The notes under the pieces are model-generated. The model searched no databases. It saw nothing but the letters and a program-made list of their open reading frames with translations, and had not been told where the DNA came from. 64,000 nt of DNA from Humibacter sp049446075. GTDB taxonomy: Bacteria > Actinomycetota > Actinomycetes > Actinomycetales > Microbacteriaceae. Of this stretch, positions 7,641-16,500 are shown piece after piece. The DNA lies in NCBI RefSeq assembly GCF_049446075.1, contig NZ_JBMSEB010000001.1, forward strand, positions 2,356,001-2,420,000. The letters are read 5' to 3'. Every line of letters begins with the position of its first letter. Position 1 is the stretch's first letter. The position numbers were made by a program, and so were the translations under genes.

Positions 7641-7985
7641 ATGGCCAAGAAAACGACCGTTGTGCTTGTCGACGATATCGACGGCGTGGAAATCGACGAC
7701 GGAAAGGGCGAGACCGTCTTTTTCGCTCTCGACGGAGTCTCATATGAGATCGACCTCAGCGATGCGAATGCGCAAAGGCTCCGCGAAGCGCTGAAGCCTT
7801 TCGTCGAGTCCGGCAGGCGCGCCGCCCGCGGCACACGTTCGGCCATCGCTCCCACGCGCTCCCCACGGGGCACCAAGGAAGACCTCGGTCACGTGCGCGA
7901 ATGGCTGCGCTCGCGCGGACACAAGGTCTCGGATCGCGGCCGCATTCCCGCCACGCTGCTCGAGGAATACCGCGCCAACGCCTAA
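7641..7985 (+). CDS. lsr2: Lsr2 nucleoid-associated protein/xenogeneic silencer
   Basis: 114 residues, close to the family length of about 110. The N-terminal dimerisation part is MAKKTTVVLVDDIDG followed by VSYEIDLSDANA. The C-terminal DNA-binding domain has VREWLRSRGHKVSDRGRIPA, where the RGR is the AT-hook-like triplet that enters the minor groove of AT-rich DNA. A variable basic linker joins the two. Lsr2 bridges DNA and silences AT-rich foreign genes in actinobacteria, working like H-NS. It stands alone, convergent with nucS. Confidence 0.96.
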   Translation: MAKKTTVVLVDDIDGVEIDDGKGETVFFALDGVSYEIDLSDANAQRLREALKPFVESGRRAARGTRSAIAPTRSPRGTKEDLGHVREWLRSRGHKVSDRGRIPATLLEEYRANA

Positions 7986-8019
7986 CGGCTGCATTCGGTA
8001 GCGATGAGCAGAGCCGGGA

Positions 8020-8715
8020 TCAGAACAGCCGGCTGAGCGAATCGTCTATTCCACGCATCTCGTCATAGTCGAGCACCACGCAGCGGATGCCTCGATCCTC
8101 TGCGAGCGTGCGCGCCTGCGGTTTGATCTCTTGCGCGGCGAAAACGCCATACACGGGTGCGAGCAGGGGATCCCGGTTCATCAGTTCGAGGTACCGCGTC
8201 AATTGCTCGACCCCGTCGATATCGCCCCTGCGCTTCAGCTCGACGGCAATCGACCGCCCGTGCGCATCGCGCGCGAGGATGTCCACTGGCCCGATCGCCG
8301 TCATGTACTCCCGGCGCACGAGCGTGTGCCCATCGCCCAGCAGGTGGATCTGCTCGGCGAGCAGCTTCTGCAGGTGCGCCTCGACGCCGTCCTTCTGCAG
8401 GCCCGGGTCGATGCCCAGCTCGTGGGATGAGTCATGCAGCACCTCGTGCACGCTCACGATCAGACGGTCAGAGGTCTTGGCGTTGGTGACGGTCCAGACC
8501 TCCGTCGCACCGGCATCCGCCTGAACCTCGTCGGGTTCGGAGACGCTGAGCGTGCACGGCGGGCTCATCCAGTTCAGGGGTTTGTACGAACCGCCGTCGG
8601 AGTGCACGAGAACGCTGCCGTCCGCCTTGAGCACGAGCAACCGCGTGGCAAGCGGAAGGTGTGCGCTCAGGCGTCCGGCGTAGTCGACAGAGCATCGAGC
8701 AACAACCAACCGCAC
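8020..8715 (-). CDS. nucS: NucS/EndoMS mismatch-specific endonuclease
   Basis: 231 residues, the family length. The N-terminal beta-rich DNA-binding/dimerisation part is followed by the RecB-like nuclease core IGPVDILARD (catalytic Asp), VAVELKRRGDIDGVEQLTRYLE (catalytic Glu and Lys, with Gln and Tyr). NucS makes double-strand cuts at mismatches and replaces MutS-MutL repair in most actinobacteria. It usually works with the beta clamp through its C-terminus, here SLSRLF. The GTG start at 8715 is backed by TAACCT 6 bases upstream. The gene lies downstream of the MFS gene on the same strand but with a 96-bp gap and its own promoter. Confidence 0.96.
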   Translation of the reverse strand: MRLVVARCSVDYAGRLSAHLPLATRLLVLKADGSVLVHSDGGSYKPLNWMSPPCTLSVSEPDEVQADAGATEVWTVTNAKTSDRLIVSVHEVLHDSSHELGIDPGLQKDGVEAHLQKLLAEQIHLLGDGHTLVRREYMTAIGPVDILARDAHGRSIAVELKRRGDIDGVEQLTRYLELMNRDPLLAPVYGVFAAQEIKPQARTLAEDRGIRCVVLDYDEMRGIDDSLSRLF

Positions 8716-8721
8716 CCTTCG

Positions 8722-8727
8722 AGGTTA
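8722..8727 (-). promoter_or_regulatory. Candidate -10 box of nucS
   Basis: TAACCT on the minus strand, 6 bases before the GTG at 8715; fits a leaderless transcript and supports that start. Confidence 0.45.
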
Positions 8728-8811
8728 ACGGATGGCGGCACCACGGCCGCACTCCCCGCTCGACCGATAGCCGACGAGGTTTCGCATTCGCTCGGGGAAC
8801 CTAGCAGGGGC

Positions 8812-10119
8812 TCAGGCTGAGCGGCGCTCCGGAGAACGCCTGGCCGGGCTGGGCTCGCGGTGGCGCAGCGCCGGAGCACACACGAACGCCGCCACGAGGA
8901 GCACGAGCACGACGTAGAGCGCGTTCAGGATGCCGAACTGCTGGCCGAGGAATCCGATCACGGGCGGGCCTGCCAGGAACGCGAGGTAGCCGATCATGGC
9001 CACGGCCGAGACCCTGGCGGTGGAGTTCTGCTCGTCGTCGGCCGCCGCCGACATGCCGAGCGGGAATCCGAGCGAGGCGCCCACGCCCCACAGCACGACG
9101 CCTGCCACGTATGCCCACGGCAGCGGAACGAGTATGAAGAGCAACAGCCCCGCCACGCCGAGGCCTGCCGTGAGTCGGATGGCCCAGACGCGTCCGATGC
9201 GATCGACGACCGGGCCGCCGACCAGCCGCCCGACAGTCATGGCGGCGACGAACACGTCGAGCACGAGAGCGCCGCCCGCGTTGTTGAGGCCGTGGCCGTC
9301 GACGGATGCCAGCGCGATCCAGTCGTTGGCGGAACCCTCGGTGAACGCCATGCCGAGCATGACGACGCCGATGAGCGCGAGCCGCCAGTCCGCCCACACC
9401 ATGAGCTGCGCCTTCATCGTCTCGCCGAAGGAGCGGCGGCGTGGTGCTGCGGCGACCGCCGGGTCGTCGAATGCGTCGAGGGATGCCCGCGCCGCGGCAT
9501 CCTGATCCAGAACGTCCTGAGTGTTGGGTACGTAGCGCACGGCGATCAGCCCGGCGATGATCGTGACGACGGTCATGATCGTGAAATGCCAGAAGACCGA
9601 GACGCCGAGCGCCGCGAAGAGGGCACCGATGCCGGCGCCTGCGACGGTTCCGATGCTGAAGCAGGCGTGCATGAACGGCATGATCGTGCGGCCGATGCGC
9701 TTCTCGACGGCGGCCGCCGAGACGTTCATCATCACGTCGACGGCGCCGTTGCCGAGCCCGAGAAGCGCGAGGCCCACGACGACGACGGGGAATGACAGTG
9801 CGACCGTCGCCCCGAATCCCACGATCGCGAGACCGAGGGCCGCTGCGACCACGACGATGGCGATGCCCGCCTTCGTTCCGACGCGCGCCTGCAGTGGCGG
9901 TGCAACCACGAGACCGACGATCGCGCCGATCGAGACGCCGAGCAGGATGAGGCCGACGACGTCGGTCTTCAGGTGCAGCGAGTCCCGAACGCCGGGCACC
10001 CGTGACACCCAGCTGGAGAGGAAGAGGCCGCTGACGATGAAGATGACGAAGAGGGCGTTGCGCCACGCGCGCAGTTCAGGTGCGGTGCGGGTTCGGGGTG
10101 CTGTTTCGGTGCGTGCCAT
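8812..10119 (-). CDS. MFS transporter, YbjJ-like
   Basis: 435 residues with about twelve membrane segments in two halves. They are joined by a charged cytoplasmic loop around DQDAAARASLDAFDDP. The first half has FVIFIVSGLFLSSWVSRVP and GNGAVDVMMNVSAAAVE, hallmarks of the YbjJ/fucose-permease-like branch; the second has GRLVGGPVVDRIGR, the MFS loop 8-9 signature. The cargo is unknown. It is divergent from a LacI-type regulator with two inverted repeats in between, so it is likely induced by a ligand of that regulator. Confidence 0.88.
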   Translation of the reverse strand: MARTETAPRTRTAPELRAWRNALFVIFIVSGLFLSSWVSRVPGVRDSLHLKTDVVGLILLGVSIGAIVGLVVAPPLQARVGTKAGIAIVVVAAALGLAIVGFGATVALSFPVVVVGLALLGLGNGAVDVMMNVSAAAVEKRIGRTIMPFMHACFSIGTVAGAGIGALFAALGVSVFWHFTIMTVVTIIAGLIAVRYVPNTQDVLDQDAAARASLDAFDDPAVAAAPRRRSFGETMKAQLMVWADWRLALIGVVMLGMAFTEGSANDWIALASVDGHGLNNAGGALVLDVFVAAMTVGRLVGGPVVDRIGRVWAIRLTAGLGVAGLLLFILVPLPWAYVAGVVLWGVGASLGFPLGMSAAADDEQNSTARVSAVAMIGYLAFLAGPPVIGFLGQQFGILNALYVVLVLLVAAFVCAPALRHREPSPARRSPERRSA

Positions 10120-10156
10120 GGGAATCGATCTGCGTGGGGCCGGTCGGCGGTGTTAC

Positions 10157-10174
10157 GGTCGAATCGATTCGACC
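10157..10174. promoter_or_regulatory. Candidate LacI-family operator (18-bp palindrome)
   Basis: GGTCGAATCGATTCGACC is a perfect 18-bp palindrome with a central CG, typical of LacI/GalR operators. It lies between the MFS start (10119) and the regulator start (10248). Confidence 0.7.
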
Positions 10175-10179
10175 AGGTC

Positions 10180-10199
10180 ATTCGCCTAAGCTAGCGAAT
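10180..10199. promoter_or_regulatory. Second inverted repeat in the MFS/LacI promoter region
   Basis: ATTCGC / GCGAAT arms with an 8-base spacer CTAAGCTA, 5 bases after the first palindrome. Both sites share the ATTCG half. It may be a second operator or overlap the regulator's -10 region. Confidence 0.5.
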
Positions 10200-10247
10200 C
10201 GGATGAGCACCGTCAAGAACGGCCCGTCCGCTGCAGAAGGGAGTCGG

Positions 10248-11357
10248 ATGCCCGATCACGATTCCACGCGACCCACCCTCGCCGACGTCGCTGCGAAGGC
10301 CGGCGTTTCCGCGTCGACCGCCTCGCTCGCGTTCAGCGGATCCGGTCCCGTGGCGGAGGCGACGAGGGAACGCGTGCTGGCAGCCGCCAGGGAGCTGCAC
10401 TACGCCGGCCCGGATCCGCGTGCCCGTTCGCTGCGCCGCGGACGCTCAGGCATCATCGGCGTGGTTCTCGAGGAGCGCGTGCGGGAGGCATTCCGCGACC
10501 CGATCCAGATCGCGCAGTTCGACGGCATCGCAGAGGAGATCGGTCACATCGATGCCGCGCTTCTGATCCTTGCCGCCGCCGGCCCGGCGCAGCAGTTCGC
10601 GGGGGTCAAGGCCATGCCGGCGCAGCCGATGCATCCCGTCACCGTCGAAGACGCCCCGATCGACGCGGCGGTTCTCATGGGATGCTCACCCCGTCTCGCC
10701 GCGAGCATCTCCGCGCTGCGAGACAGGGGGCTGCCTGTGGTGGCGATCGAGGGATTCCCGGCCGAGGGCATCCTTCTCATCGAGCAGGACAACCGAGACG
10801 CGACCGAGCGGGGTGCGCGTCATCTCGAGCACCTCGGACATGAGCGCGTCGCCATCATCACGCTGCCGCTGGATGCCGCGCACCACCGCGGACGCGTAAC
10901 GGAAGAGTTGCTCGCCATCAGCTCGTCGGCCACACCGCTGCAACGGCTCGAGGGTGCCAGAGCAGTGTTCCCGGATGCCGTCGCGTACGCCGCCGCCGGC
11001 AGCCAGGTCGATGAGGGCCGTCGTGCGGCTCGTGAGCTGCTGTCGGTGCCGGCTGAGGAACGGCCGACCGCGATCATCGCGCAGAGCGACCTGCTCGCCG
11101 TCGGCGTCATCCGAGCGGCGGAGGAGCTGGGCATCTCCGTTCCCGACCAGCTGAGTGTCATCGGATTCGACGGCGTGCGAGTCGACGGCCTGTGGCCGTA
11201 CGAGCTGACGACGCTCGAGCAGCCCGCATACGAGAAGGGCCGTGCGGCCGGCCGCGCAATAGTACGGATGCTCGAGGGCAGCGAGGCCGAGCCCGTCGCG
11301 TTCACCTCGGTCCTGCGGGTCGGCAACACGACCGCCCCGCCACCCTCCGCGCCTTGA
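10248..11357 (+). CDS. LacI/GalR-family transcriptional regulator
   Basis: 369 residues. The N-terminal HTH (PTLADVAAKAGVSASTASLAFSG) and hinge helix AAARELHY are canonical. The periplasmic-binding-protein-like sensor follows, with the late motifs PTAIIAQSDLLAVGVIRAAEELG and LSVIGFDGV. The ATG at 10248 sits 6 bases after GAAGGGA and directly before the HTH. An ATG at 10203 in the same frame would add 15 residues. It should control the divergent MFS transporter through the palindromes at 10157-10199. The effector is unknown, probably a sugar or small metabolite. Confidence 0.92.
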   Translation: MPDHDSTRPTLADVAAKAGVSASTASLAFSGSGPVAEATRERVLAAARELHYAGPDPRARSLRRGRSGIIGVVLEERVREAFRDPIQIAQFDGIAEEIGHIDAALLILAAAGPAQQFAGVKAMPAQPMHPVTVEDAPIDAAVLMGCSPRLAASISALRDRGLPVVAIEGFPAEGILLIEQDNRDATERGARHLEHLGHERVAIITLPLDAAHHRGRVTEELLAISSSATPLQRLEGARAVFPDAVAYAAAGSQVDEGRRAARELLSVPAEERPTAIIAQSDLLAVGVIRAAEELGISVPDQLSVIGFDGVRVDGLWPYELTTLEQPAYEKGRAAGRAIVRMLEGSEAEPVAFTSVLRVGNTTAPPPSAP

Positions 11358-11386
11358 GCAGTCATCGCAGGCGCCGGACCACCGCT

Positions 11387-11456
11387 GGTTGAGTAGGCGA
11401 CGCAGTCGTCCGGCCGCCGCAGGTTGACTAGGCGACGTAGTCGCCGTATCGAAACC
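11387..11456. repeat. Intergenic repeat (GGTTGA...TATCGAAACC family), two partial copies
   Basis: GGTTGAGTAGGCGACG at 11387 and GGTTGACTAGGCGACG at 11422 are direct partial copies. The second one continues to GTATCGAAACC at 11456. It is the reverse orientation of the element at 747-826 and the same family as 31155-31244. Confidence 0.8.
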
Positions 11457-11528
11457 AGCCCGGAACTCGGCGTATGGATTTCGTTAGGAGAATTCAGAAC
11501 TTTGTGAAATGAGCGTAGCGTTCCCGCC

Positions 11529-12470
11529 ATGACCTCAGTAATAGAGACCCGAGGACTGCAGAAGCGCTTCGGCCGGGTCGATGCTCTCGACGGCCTGGAC
11601 CTCACGGTGGGCGAAGGCGAGGTGCACGGATTCCTCGGGCCGAACGGTGCAGGCAAGACGACGACGATCCGAGTGCTCCTCGGGCTCATCCGGTCCTCAG
11701 GCGGATCGGTACGCGTGTTCGGTGAAGACCCGTGGGGCAAGGCGAGCAGCCTGCACGAGCGCATCGCGTACGTGCCGGGCGATGTGGCGCTGTGGCCGAA
11801 CCTCTCAGGCGGCGAGATCGTCGATCTCATCGCTCGGTTGCGCGGCACCGACACGAAGTCGGCCGACTATCTCTCGCGCCGCGACCACCTGATCGACGCA
11901 TTCCAGCTCGATCCGCGCAAGAAGTCGCGTACCTACTCGAAGGGCAACCGGCAGAAGGTGGCGCTCGTCGCCGCGTTCGCGACGCCCGCGCAGCTTTACA
12001 TCCTCGACGAGCCCACCAGCGGACTCGACCCCGTGATGGAGGCGGTGTTCTCCGAGCAGGTGACCCGCATCGCCCGGGATGAGGGTGCGAGCATCCTGCT
12101 CTCCAGCCACATCCTCTCCGAGGTGGAGGCACTCTGTGACGGAGTGACCATCATCCGTGCCGGCAAGGCGGTCGAGTCCGGCACGCTCGCCGAACTTCGC
12201 CATCTCACACGCACGGAGGTGTCGTTCGCCGCCGACGGCATCGACCCGTCCGCGATCGAGGTCATGCCAGCCGCACACGACGTGACCGTGGCGTCCGGTC
12301 GCATCCACTTCACGGCCGACAGCTCGGCCATCGCGTCTGTGCTTCCGCGCCTCGGGGAACTCGATGTGCAGTCATTGACCATCACGCCGCCGTCGCTCGA
12401 AGAGCTGTTCCTGCGGCACTACGGCGACGAGATCGACGCCGCCGACAGCTCGCTGGAGCGGGTGCGATGA
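11529..12470 (+). CDS. ABC-2 exporter ATP-binding protein
   Basis: 313 residues. Walker A is GPNGAGKTT, the signature position reads YSKGNRQKVALVAA (a K in place of the usual S/G, common in drug-export ATPases), Walker B is LYILDEPTSGLDP, and the H-loop is SSHILSE. The C-terminal 90 residues form the DrrA-type accessory domain seen in antibiotic exporters. It powers the permease encoded next, with which it overlaps by 4 bases. The substrate is unknown; the family exports polyketides, peptides or lipids. Confidence 0.93.
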   Translation: MTSVIETRGLQKRFGRVDALDGLDLTVGEGEVHGFLGPNGAGKTTTIRVLLGLIRSSGGSVRVFGEDPWGKASSLHERIAYVPGDVALWPNLSGGEIVDLIARLRGTDTKSADYLSRRDHLIDAFQLDPRKKSRTYSKGNRQKVALVAAFATPAQLYILDEPTSGLDPVMEAVFSEQVTRIARDEGASILLSSHILSEVEALCDGVTIIRAGKAVESGTLAELRHLTRTEVSFAADGIDPSAIEVMPAAHDVTVASGRIHFTADSSAIASVLPRLGELDVQSLTITPPSLEELFLRHYGDEIDAADSSLERVR

Positions 12471-14080
12471 ACGCGCTCGGAGCGCTGGTGCGGTTCCGGC
12501 TCAGGCGGGACCGCGTTGTCGGCACGGCGTGGGTGGTCGTGATCGCGCTCAGCATCTTGTTCGTGGTCGCTGCGCTGGCCTCGACCTACGGCACACCCCA
12601 GCTTCGCACCGGCGTTGTCGCCGTGCTCACGGCGAACCCCACGCTGCTCGCGGTGCGAGGCGCGCCGGACGGCGCGTCCGCAGGCGCCTTCTTCATGACC
12701 GAGATCGGTGCGTTCATGATGATGCTCGTCGCCTTCATGAACACCTTCACCGCCGTACGCCACACGCGTGCCGACGAGGAGCAAGGACGCAGCGACCTCA
12801 TCGTGGCGACCCGAGCCGGCCGGGCCTCCACGACGTGGGCGACGGTCATCCACGCCGTGGTGCTCAACCTCGCGATGGGGGTTCTCGCGGCGGTCGTCTC
12901 CATGGCATCCGGTTACGACGCGCCAGGATCGCTCGCGTTCGGCTGGGCGCTGGTCAGCACGGGTCTCGCGTTCTTCGGCGTCGGCCTTCTCACCGCGCAG
13001 ATCTTCTCCACCTCGCGGGCCGCAAACGGGTGGGCCATCGCCGTCATCGCGGTGTTCTGGGTGCTGAATGCCGCAGCGGATGCCGGCGGCACGGCATCCG
13101 CAGATCGGCTGCACATCACGCCGTCGCCTGCCGTGTGGTTCACGCCCGTCGGCTGGGGACTGCGCATCCGCCCGTTCACCCAGAACGACTGGTGGATCGG
13201 GCTCCTCAGCATCGCGCTCGCCGCGGTGCTCGTGGCCGTCGCGTTCTGGCTCCAGTCGGTGCGCGACACGTCGTCCGGGCTGGTGTCTCCACGGCGCGGA
13301 CGGGCGTCGGCACCCGCAATCCTGCGCGGGCCGGTGGGGCTGGCGTGGCGGTTGCAGCGTGCATCGATCATCGGCTGGGGAATCGCCGCGGTCGTCGGCG
13401 GACTTCTCATCGCGGGCCTTGGAAAAACGCTCAACGACGCCGTGGCATCCAATCCCGAGATCGAGACGTCGCTCAAGAAGGTCGGAAGCGGATCGGGGTC
13501 CGTGCTCGAGGTGTTCCTCGGCGTGATGGCCGCATTGATCGGTTTGCTCGTCGCCGGCGCCGCGGTGCAGACGGTGATCAGGCTGCGTCAGGAGGAGGCG
13601 GCGACCAACGCGGAGACCGTGCTCGCGACGCCCGTGAGTCGGCTGCGCTGGTATCTCTCGTTCGTGATCGTCGCGGTCGTGGCATCCGCCGTCATCCTCG
13701 CTCTGTCCGGGGCGGTCATGGGCGGTGCGTTGTCGGCGATCGACGGGAGGCTGGCGGGTCAGGCCGTCGCACTCGCCACCGCGCAGCTGCCTGCTGTCGC
13801 CGTGTACCTGGCGGTCACGGCGTTCGTGTTCGGCGTCTTCCCTCGCGCGACGGCGGCCGTGGGCTGGACGGCGTTCGGCATCGGAGTCGTCATCGGCGAG
13901 TTCGGGGCCCTCTTCGGGCTTCCTGACTGGGTGCGAGGCATAGCGCCGACGGACCACACGCCCACCGTTCCGCTCAGCACAGCCGACTGGAGCGGCACGT
14001 GGATCATGGCGGTACTCGCGGTGGTGCTCGTCGCGGCCGGGGCGTTGGCGTTCTCGCGGCGGGGGATCGTTGCGAACTGA
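12467..14080 (+). CDS. ABC-2 exporter permease, polyketide-antibiotic exporter-like (COG3559 type)
   Basis: 537 residues with about twelve membrane segments, so a duplicated six-helix unit in one chain. The halves meet near residue 270-290 (SPRRGRASAPAILRGPVGLA). The length and the HTRADEEQGRSDL and RQEEAATNAETVLATPVSRLRW cytoplasmic loops match the TnrB3-like exporter family, which works with a single ATPase type. It is coupled to the ATPase by an ATGA overlap and followed after 38 bases by a MarR/GbsR-like regulator. This suggests a regulated efflux unit. Confidence 0.88.
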   Translation: MNALGALVRFRLRRDRVVGTAWVVVIALSILFVVAALASTYGTPQLRTGVVAVLTANPTLLAVRGAPDGASAGAFFMTEIGAFMMMLVAFMNTFTAVRHTRADEEQGRSDLIVATRAGRASTTWATVIHAVVLNLAMGVLAAVVSMASGYDAPGSLAFGWALVSTGLAFFGVGLLTAQIFSTSRAANGWAIAVIAVFWVLNAAADAGGTASADRLHITPSPAVWFTPVGWGLRIRPFTQNDWWIGLLSIALAAVLVAVAFWLQSVRDTSSGLVSPRRGRASAPAILRGPVGLAWRLQRASIIGWGIAAVVGGLLIAGLGKTLNDAVASNPEIETSLKKVGSGSGSVLEVFLGVMAALIGLLVAGAAVQTVIRLRQEEAATNAETVLATPVSRLRWYLSFVIVAVVASAVILALSGAVMGGALSAIDGRLAGQAVALATAQLPAVAVYLAVTAFVFGVFPRATAAVGWTAFGIGVVIGEFGALFGLPDWVRGIAPTDHTPTVPLSTADWSGTWIMAVLAVVLVAAGALAFSRRGIVAN

Positions 14081-14118
14081 GGGTCCGGTAACCGGCAGAA
14101 TCGGCAGGGGAGGTGTTC

Positions 14119-14601
14119 GTGGAGCGGGATGAGGCGAGACTGCGCGACTATGCCGAGCGGGCTGCAGCCATCCTGACGACCGCCGGTTTTCCTCGCATGC
14201 CGAGCCGCGTGCTCTTCACCTTGACCGTTGCAGAGACGGGTCTCACCGCGGCAGAGCTCGCAGAGCGGCTGGATGCCAGCGCCGCAGCCATCTCCGGAGC
14301 CGTGCGCTATCTGCAGGGCATGGCGATGGTGCGCAGGGTGTCGCAGCCGGGCAGCAGGCGCGATGTCTACGAGCTCCCCGACAACGCGTGGTACTCGGCG
14401 GGCATGTCAGAGCAGCGGTTCTATGCATCCATGCTCAGCCTCACCGAGGGCATCCCGGATGCCGCAGGCGGGCCGGACACGGCGGTGGGAGCGCGCATCG
14501 TGGAGATGGCCGGCTTCTTCGACTTCCTCAGGCAGCGGCTGCCCGAGCTGCTGGCGGAATGGGAGAGCGTCAGACGCCCGCCTTCACCCTCGGATCGATG
14601 A
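14119..14601 (+). CDS. MarR/GbsR-like winged-helix regulator
   Basis: 160 residues. The winged helix is MPSRVLFTLTVAETGLTAAE, then LAERLDASAAAISGAVRYL (recognition helix), and a wing GSRRDVYEL. The remaining helices should form the dimer interface. GTG 14119 is preferred because GGGGAGG (14107-14113) lies 5 bases before it; GTG 14113 overlaps that site. It sits 38 bases behind the ABC exporter genes and most likely controls them. Its 3' end overlaps the converging dppB-like gene by 32 bases. Confidence 0.88.
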   Translation: MERDEARLRDYAERAAAILTTAGFPRMPSRVLFTLTVAETGLTAAELAERLDASAAAISGAVRYLQGMAMVRRVSQPGSRRDVYELPDNAWYSAGMSEQRFYASMLSLTEGIPDAAGGPDTAVGARIVEMAGFFDFLRQRLPELLAEWESVRRPPSPSDR

Positions 14602-15568
14602 ATCCGTAGAGGAGGTCGACCACGAAGTTCGCGACCACGATCAGGAACGCCGCGAACAGAGTGAAACCGACCACGAGCTGCAGGTCGAGCTGGTGCACGG
14701 CGTCGATGAGCAGGGCCCCCAGGCCTTGCATGGAGAACACCTTCTCGGCGATGAGCGCGCCGCCGAGCAGCGCCCCGAGGTCGAGGCCGAAGATCGTCAC
14801 GACGGGGATGAGCGCGTTGCGCAGCCCGTGCGCCAGCACGACGCGCGGCTCCCGAAGGCCCTTGGCCCTCGCGGTGCGCACGTAGTCCTCGCCCATCGCC
14901 TCGATCATCTGCCCTCTGGTGAGCCTGGCGTAGACCGCGGCCGTGATGAAGGCGAGCGTGAACCACGGCAGCAGCAGGTGCAGGAACCATTGCACGGGGT
15001 CTTCCGTGAACGGGATGTACCCGCCGGTCGGCAGCCACTGCAGGATGAAGCCGAACACGAGGATGGCGAGGAGCCCGACAAGATAACTCGGCGCCGACGC
15101 TCCGGCGATGGCCAACGTCATCACCGTTCTGTCGATCGCCGTCCCGCGCTTCAGTGCCGAGATGACGCCGCCCACGACGCCGATGAGAAGCCAGAGGATG
15201 GCCGCGCCCACGGCGATCGAGGCCGTCACCGGGAACCGGGAGAGGATCAGGTCGGTCACGCTGGCGTTCTGCTGGAACGAGTATCCGAAGCACGGCGCAG
15301 CGCAGACCACCGCGGCGTCGCCCGATCCGAAGGTGCGGCCGGCCACTATTCCGGCGAGGAAGTCCCAGAGCTGCTGCCACCACGGCAGGTTCGTGCCCAT
15401 GAACTCCTTGGCCCGCTCGAGGTTGTCGGGCGTGCACGGCTTGCCGCAGCTGAGCTGTGCGGGGTTCGTCGGCAGCAGGTAGAACACCGCGTAGGTCACC
15501 GCGGCGATGACGAGCAGCACCACGAGCATGCCGAACAGGCGCAGGAGTATGAAACGGAGCATCCTCAT
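14570..15568 (-). CDS. Oligopeptide/dipeptide ABC transporter permease (DppB-like)
   Basis: 332 residues with six membrane segments. The first is followed by an extracytoplasmic loop that holds cysteines (SCGKPCTP and VVCAAPCFGYSF). The EAA cytoplasmic loop is YVRTARAKGLREPRVVLAHGLRNALIPV. This is the BinB-type half of a peptide/nickel family permease. The ATG at 15568 overlaps the dppC-like stop (ATGA). Last gene of the operon; its 3' end overlaps the converging regulator gene by 32 bases. Confidence 0.94.
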   Translation of the reverse strand: MRMLRFILLRLFGMLVVLLVIAAVTYAVFYLLPTNPAQLSCGKPCTPDNLERAKEFMGTNLPWWQQLWDFLAGIVAGRTFGSGDAAVVCAAPCFGYSFQQNASVTDLILSRFPVTASIAVGAAILWLLIGVVGGVISALKRGTAIDRTVMTLAIAGASAPSYLVGLLAILVFGFILQWLPTGGYIPFTEDPVQWFLHLLLPWFTLAFITAAVYARLTRGQMIEAMGEDYVRTARAKGLREPRVVLAHGLRNALIPVVTIFGLDLGALLGGALIAEKVFSMQGLGALLIDAVHQLDLQLVVGFTLFAAFLIVVANFVVDLLYGFIDPRVKAGV

Positions 15569-16500
15569 CGGCGGCCCGCCCTCGGGTCGAGCGCGTCGCG
15601 CAGGCCGTCGCCCACGACGTTGAACGCGAGAGTGATCAGGAACAGCACTGCGCCGGGGAACACGAGGTACATCGGGTCGGTCTGCACCCACCCGACGGCG
15701 TCGCCGATCGTGCGCCCGAGCGATGGAGTCGGCGGCGGAACGCCGACGCCGAGGAATGACAGCGCCGCCTCGAAACCGATCATGCTGGGCACGAGGATGG
15801 TCGTGTACACGATGATCGTGGCGCTCACGTTGGGCAGCACCTGGGTCAGCGCCACGCGCCAGCTGCCGGCGCCCATCGCCGTCGAGGCCACGACGAAGGT
15901 GCGTTCGCGCAGCGACAGCACCTGGCCCCGGATGACGCGGGAGATGGGCGGCCACCCGAAGAACCCGATCACGAGCACCATGAAGAGCGGGCGCGGGAAC
16001 GAGCTCGGAACGATAGCGGTCAGCGCGATGATGAACACGAGCACGGGAAAGCCGAAGATGACGTCGACGACCCTGCTCATGATGCGGTCGTACCAGCCGC
16101 CGAAGAATCCCGTGCTGAGCCCGACGAGCACGCCGATCAGCACGGAGACGATGGTGGCGCTCACGCCCACCACCAGTGAGGTGCGAGCGCCGTACACGAC
16201 GATCGAGAACATGTCCCGCCCGGTGAGCGGCTCCACACCGAACCAGTGCGACCAGCTGATTCCACCGCCGAAGCCCTTCGGCGCCCCTGAGTCGTCGAGC
16301 AGGCCAAGGTGGTAGCTGTACGGGTTCTGGCCGTTGATGCCGGTGATCAGCGGCGCGAGAACGCCGACGAGCACGAACACGGCGATCACGATGACCCCGG
16401 CGCTCGCCCATCGATCGCGCCGGAAGCTGCGCACGACGTGACGGATGCCCGTCTTGCGCGAGACGACCGCCTCGCCTTCCACGGTGTTCACCGCCGTCAT
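15565..16500 (-). CDS. Oligopeptide/dipeptide ABC transporter permease (DppC-like)
   Basis: 311 residues. It has the DppC N-terminal OppC_N segment (SFRRDRWASAGVIVIAVFVLVG), the LTGRDMFSIVVYGARTSL motif common to the family, and the EAA loop FVVASTAMGAGSWRVALTQVLPN. Six membrane segments. It forms a heterodimeric channel with the DppB-like product. ATG overlaps the stop of the ATPase gene, and its own stop overlaps the next start, so expression is coupled. Confidence 0.94.
   Translation of the reverse strand: MTAVNTVEGEAVVSRKTGIRHVVRSFRRDRWASAGVIVIAVFVLVGVLAPLITGINGQNPYSYHLGLLDDSGAPKGFGGGISWSHWFGVEPLTGRDMFSIVVYGARTSLVVGVSATIVSVLIGVLVGLSTGFFGGWYDRIMSRVVDVIFGFPVLVFIIALTAIVPSSFPRPLFMVLVIGFFGWPPISRVIRGQVLSLRERTFVVASTAMGAGSWRVALTQVLPNVSATIIVYTTILVPSMIGFEAALSFLGVGVPPPTPSLGRTIGDAVGWVQTDPMYLVFPGAVLFLITLAFNVVGDGLRDALDPRAGRR

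Noticed and set aside
12419..13957. 512-residue open frame antisense to the ABC-2 permease
   Set aside because: Antisense shadow, very rich in Arg, Asp, Glu and His, no hydrophobic core.
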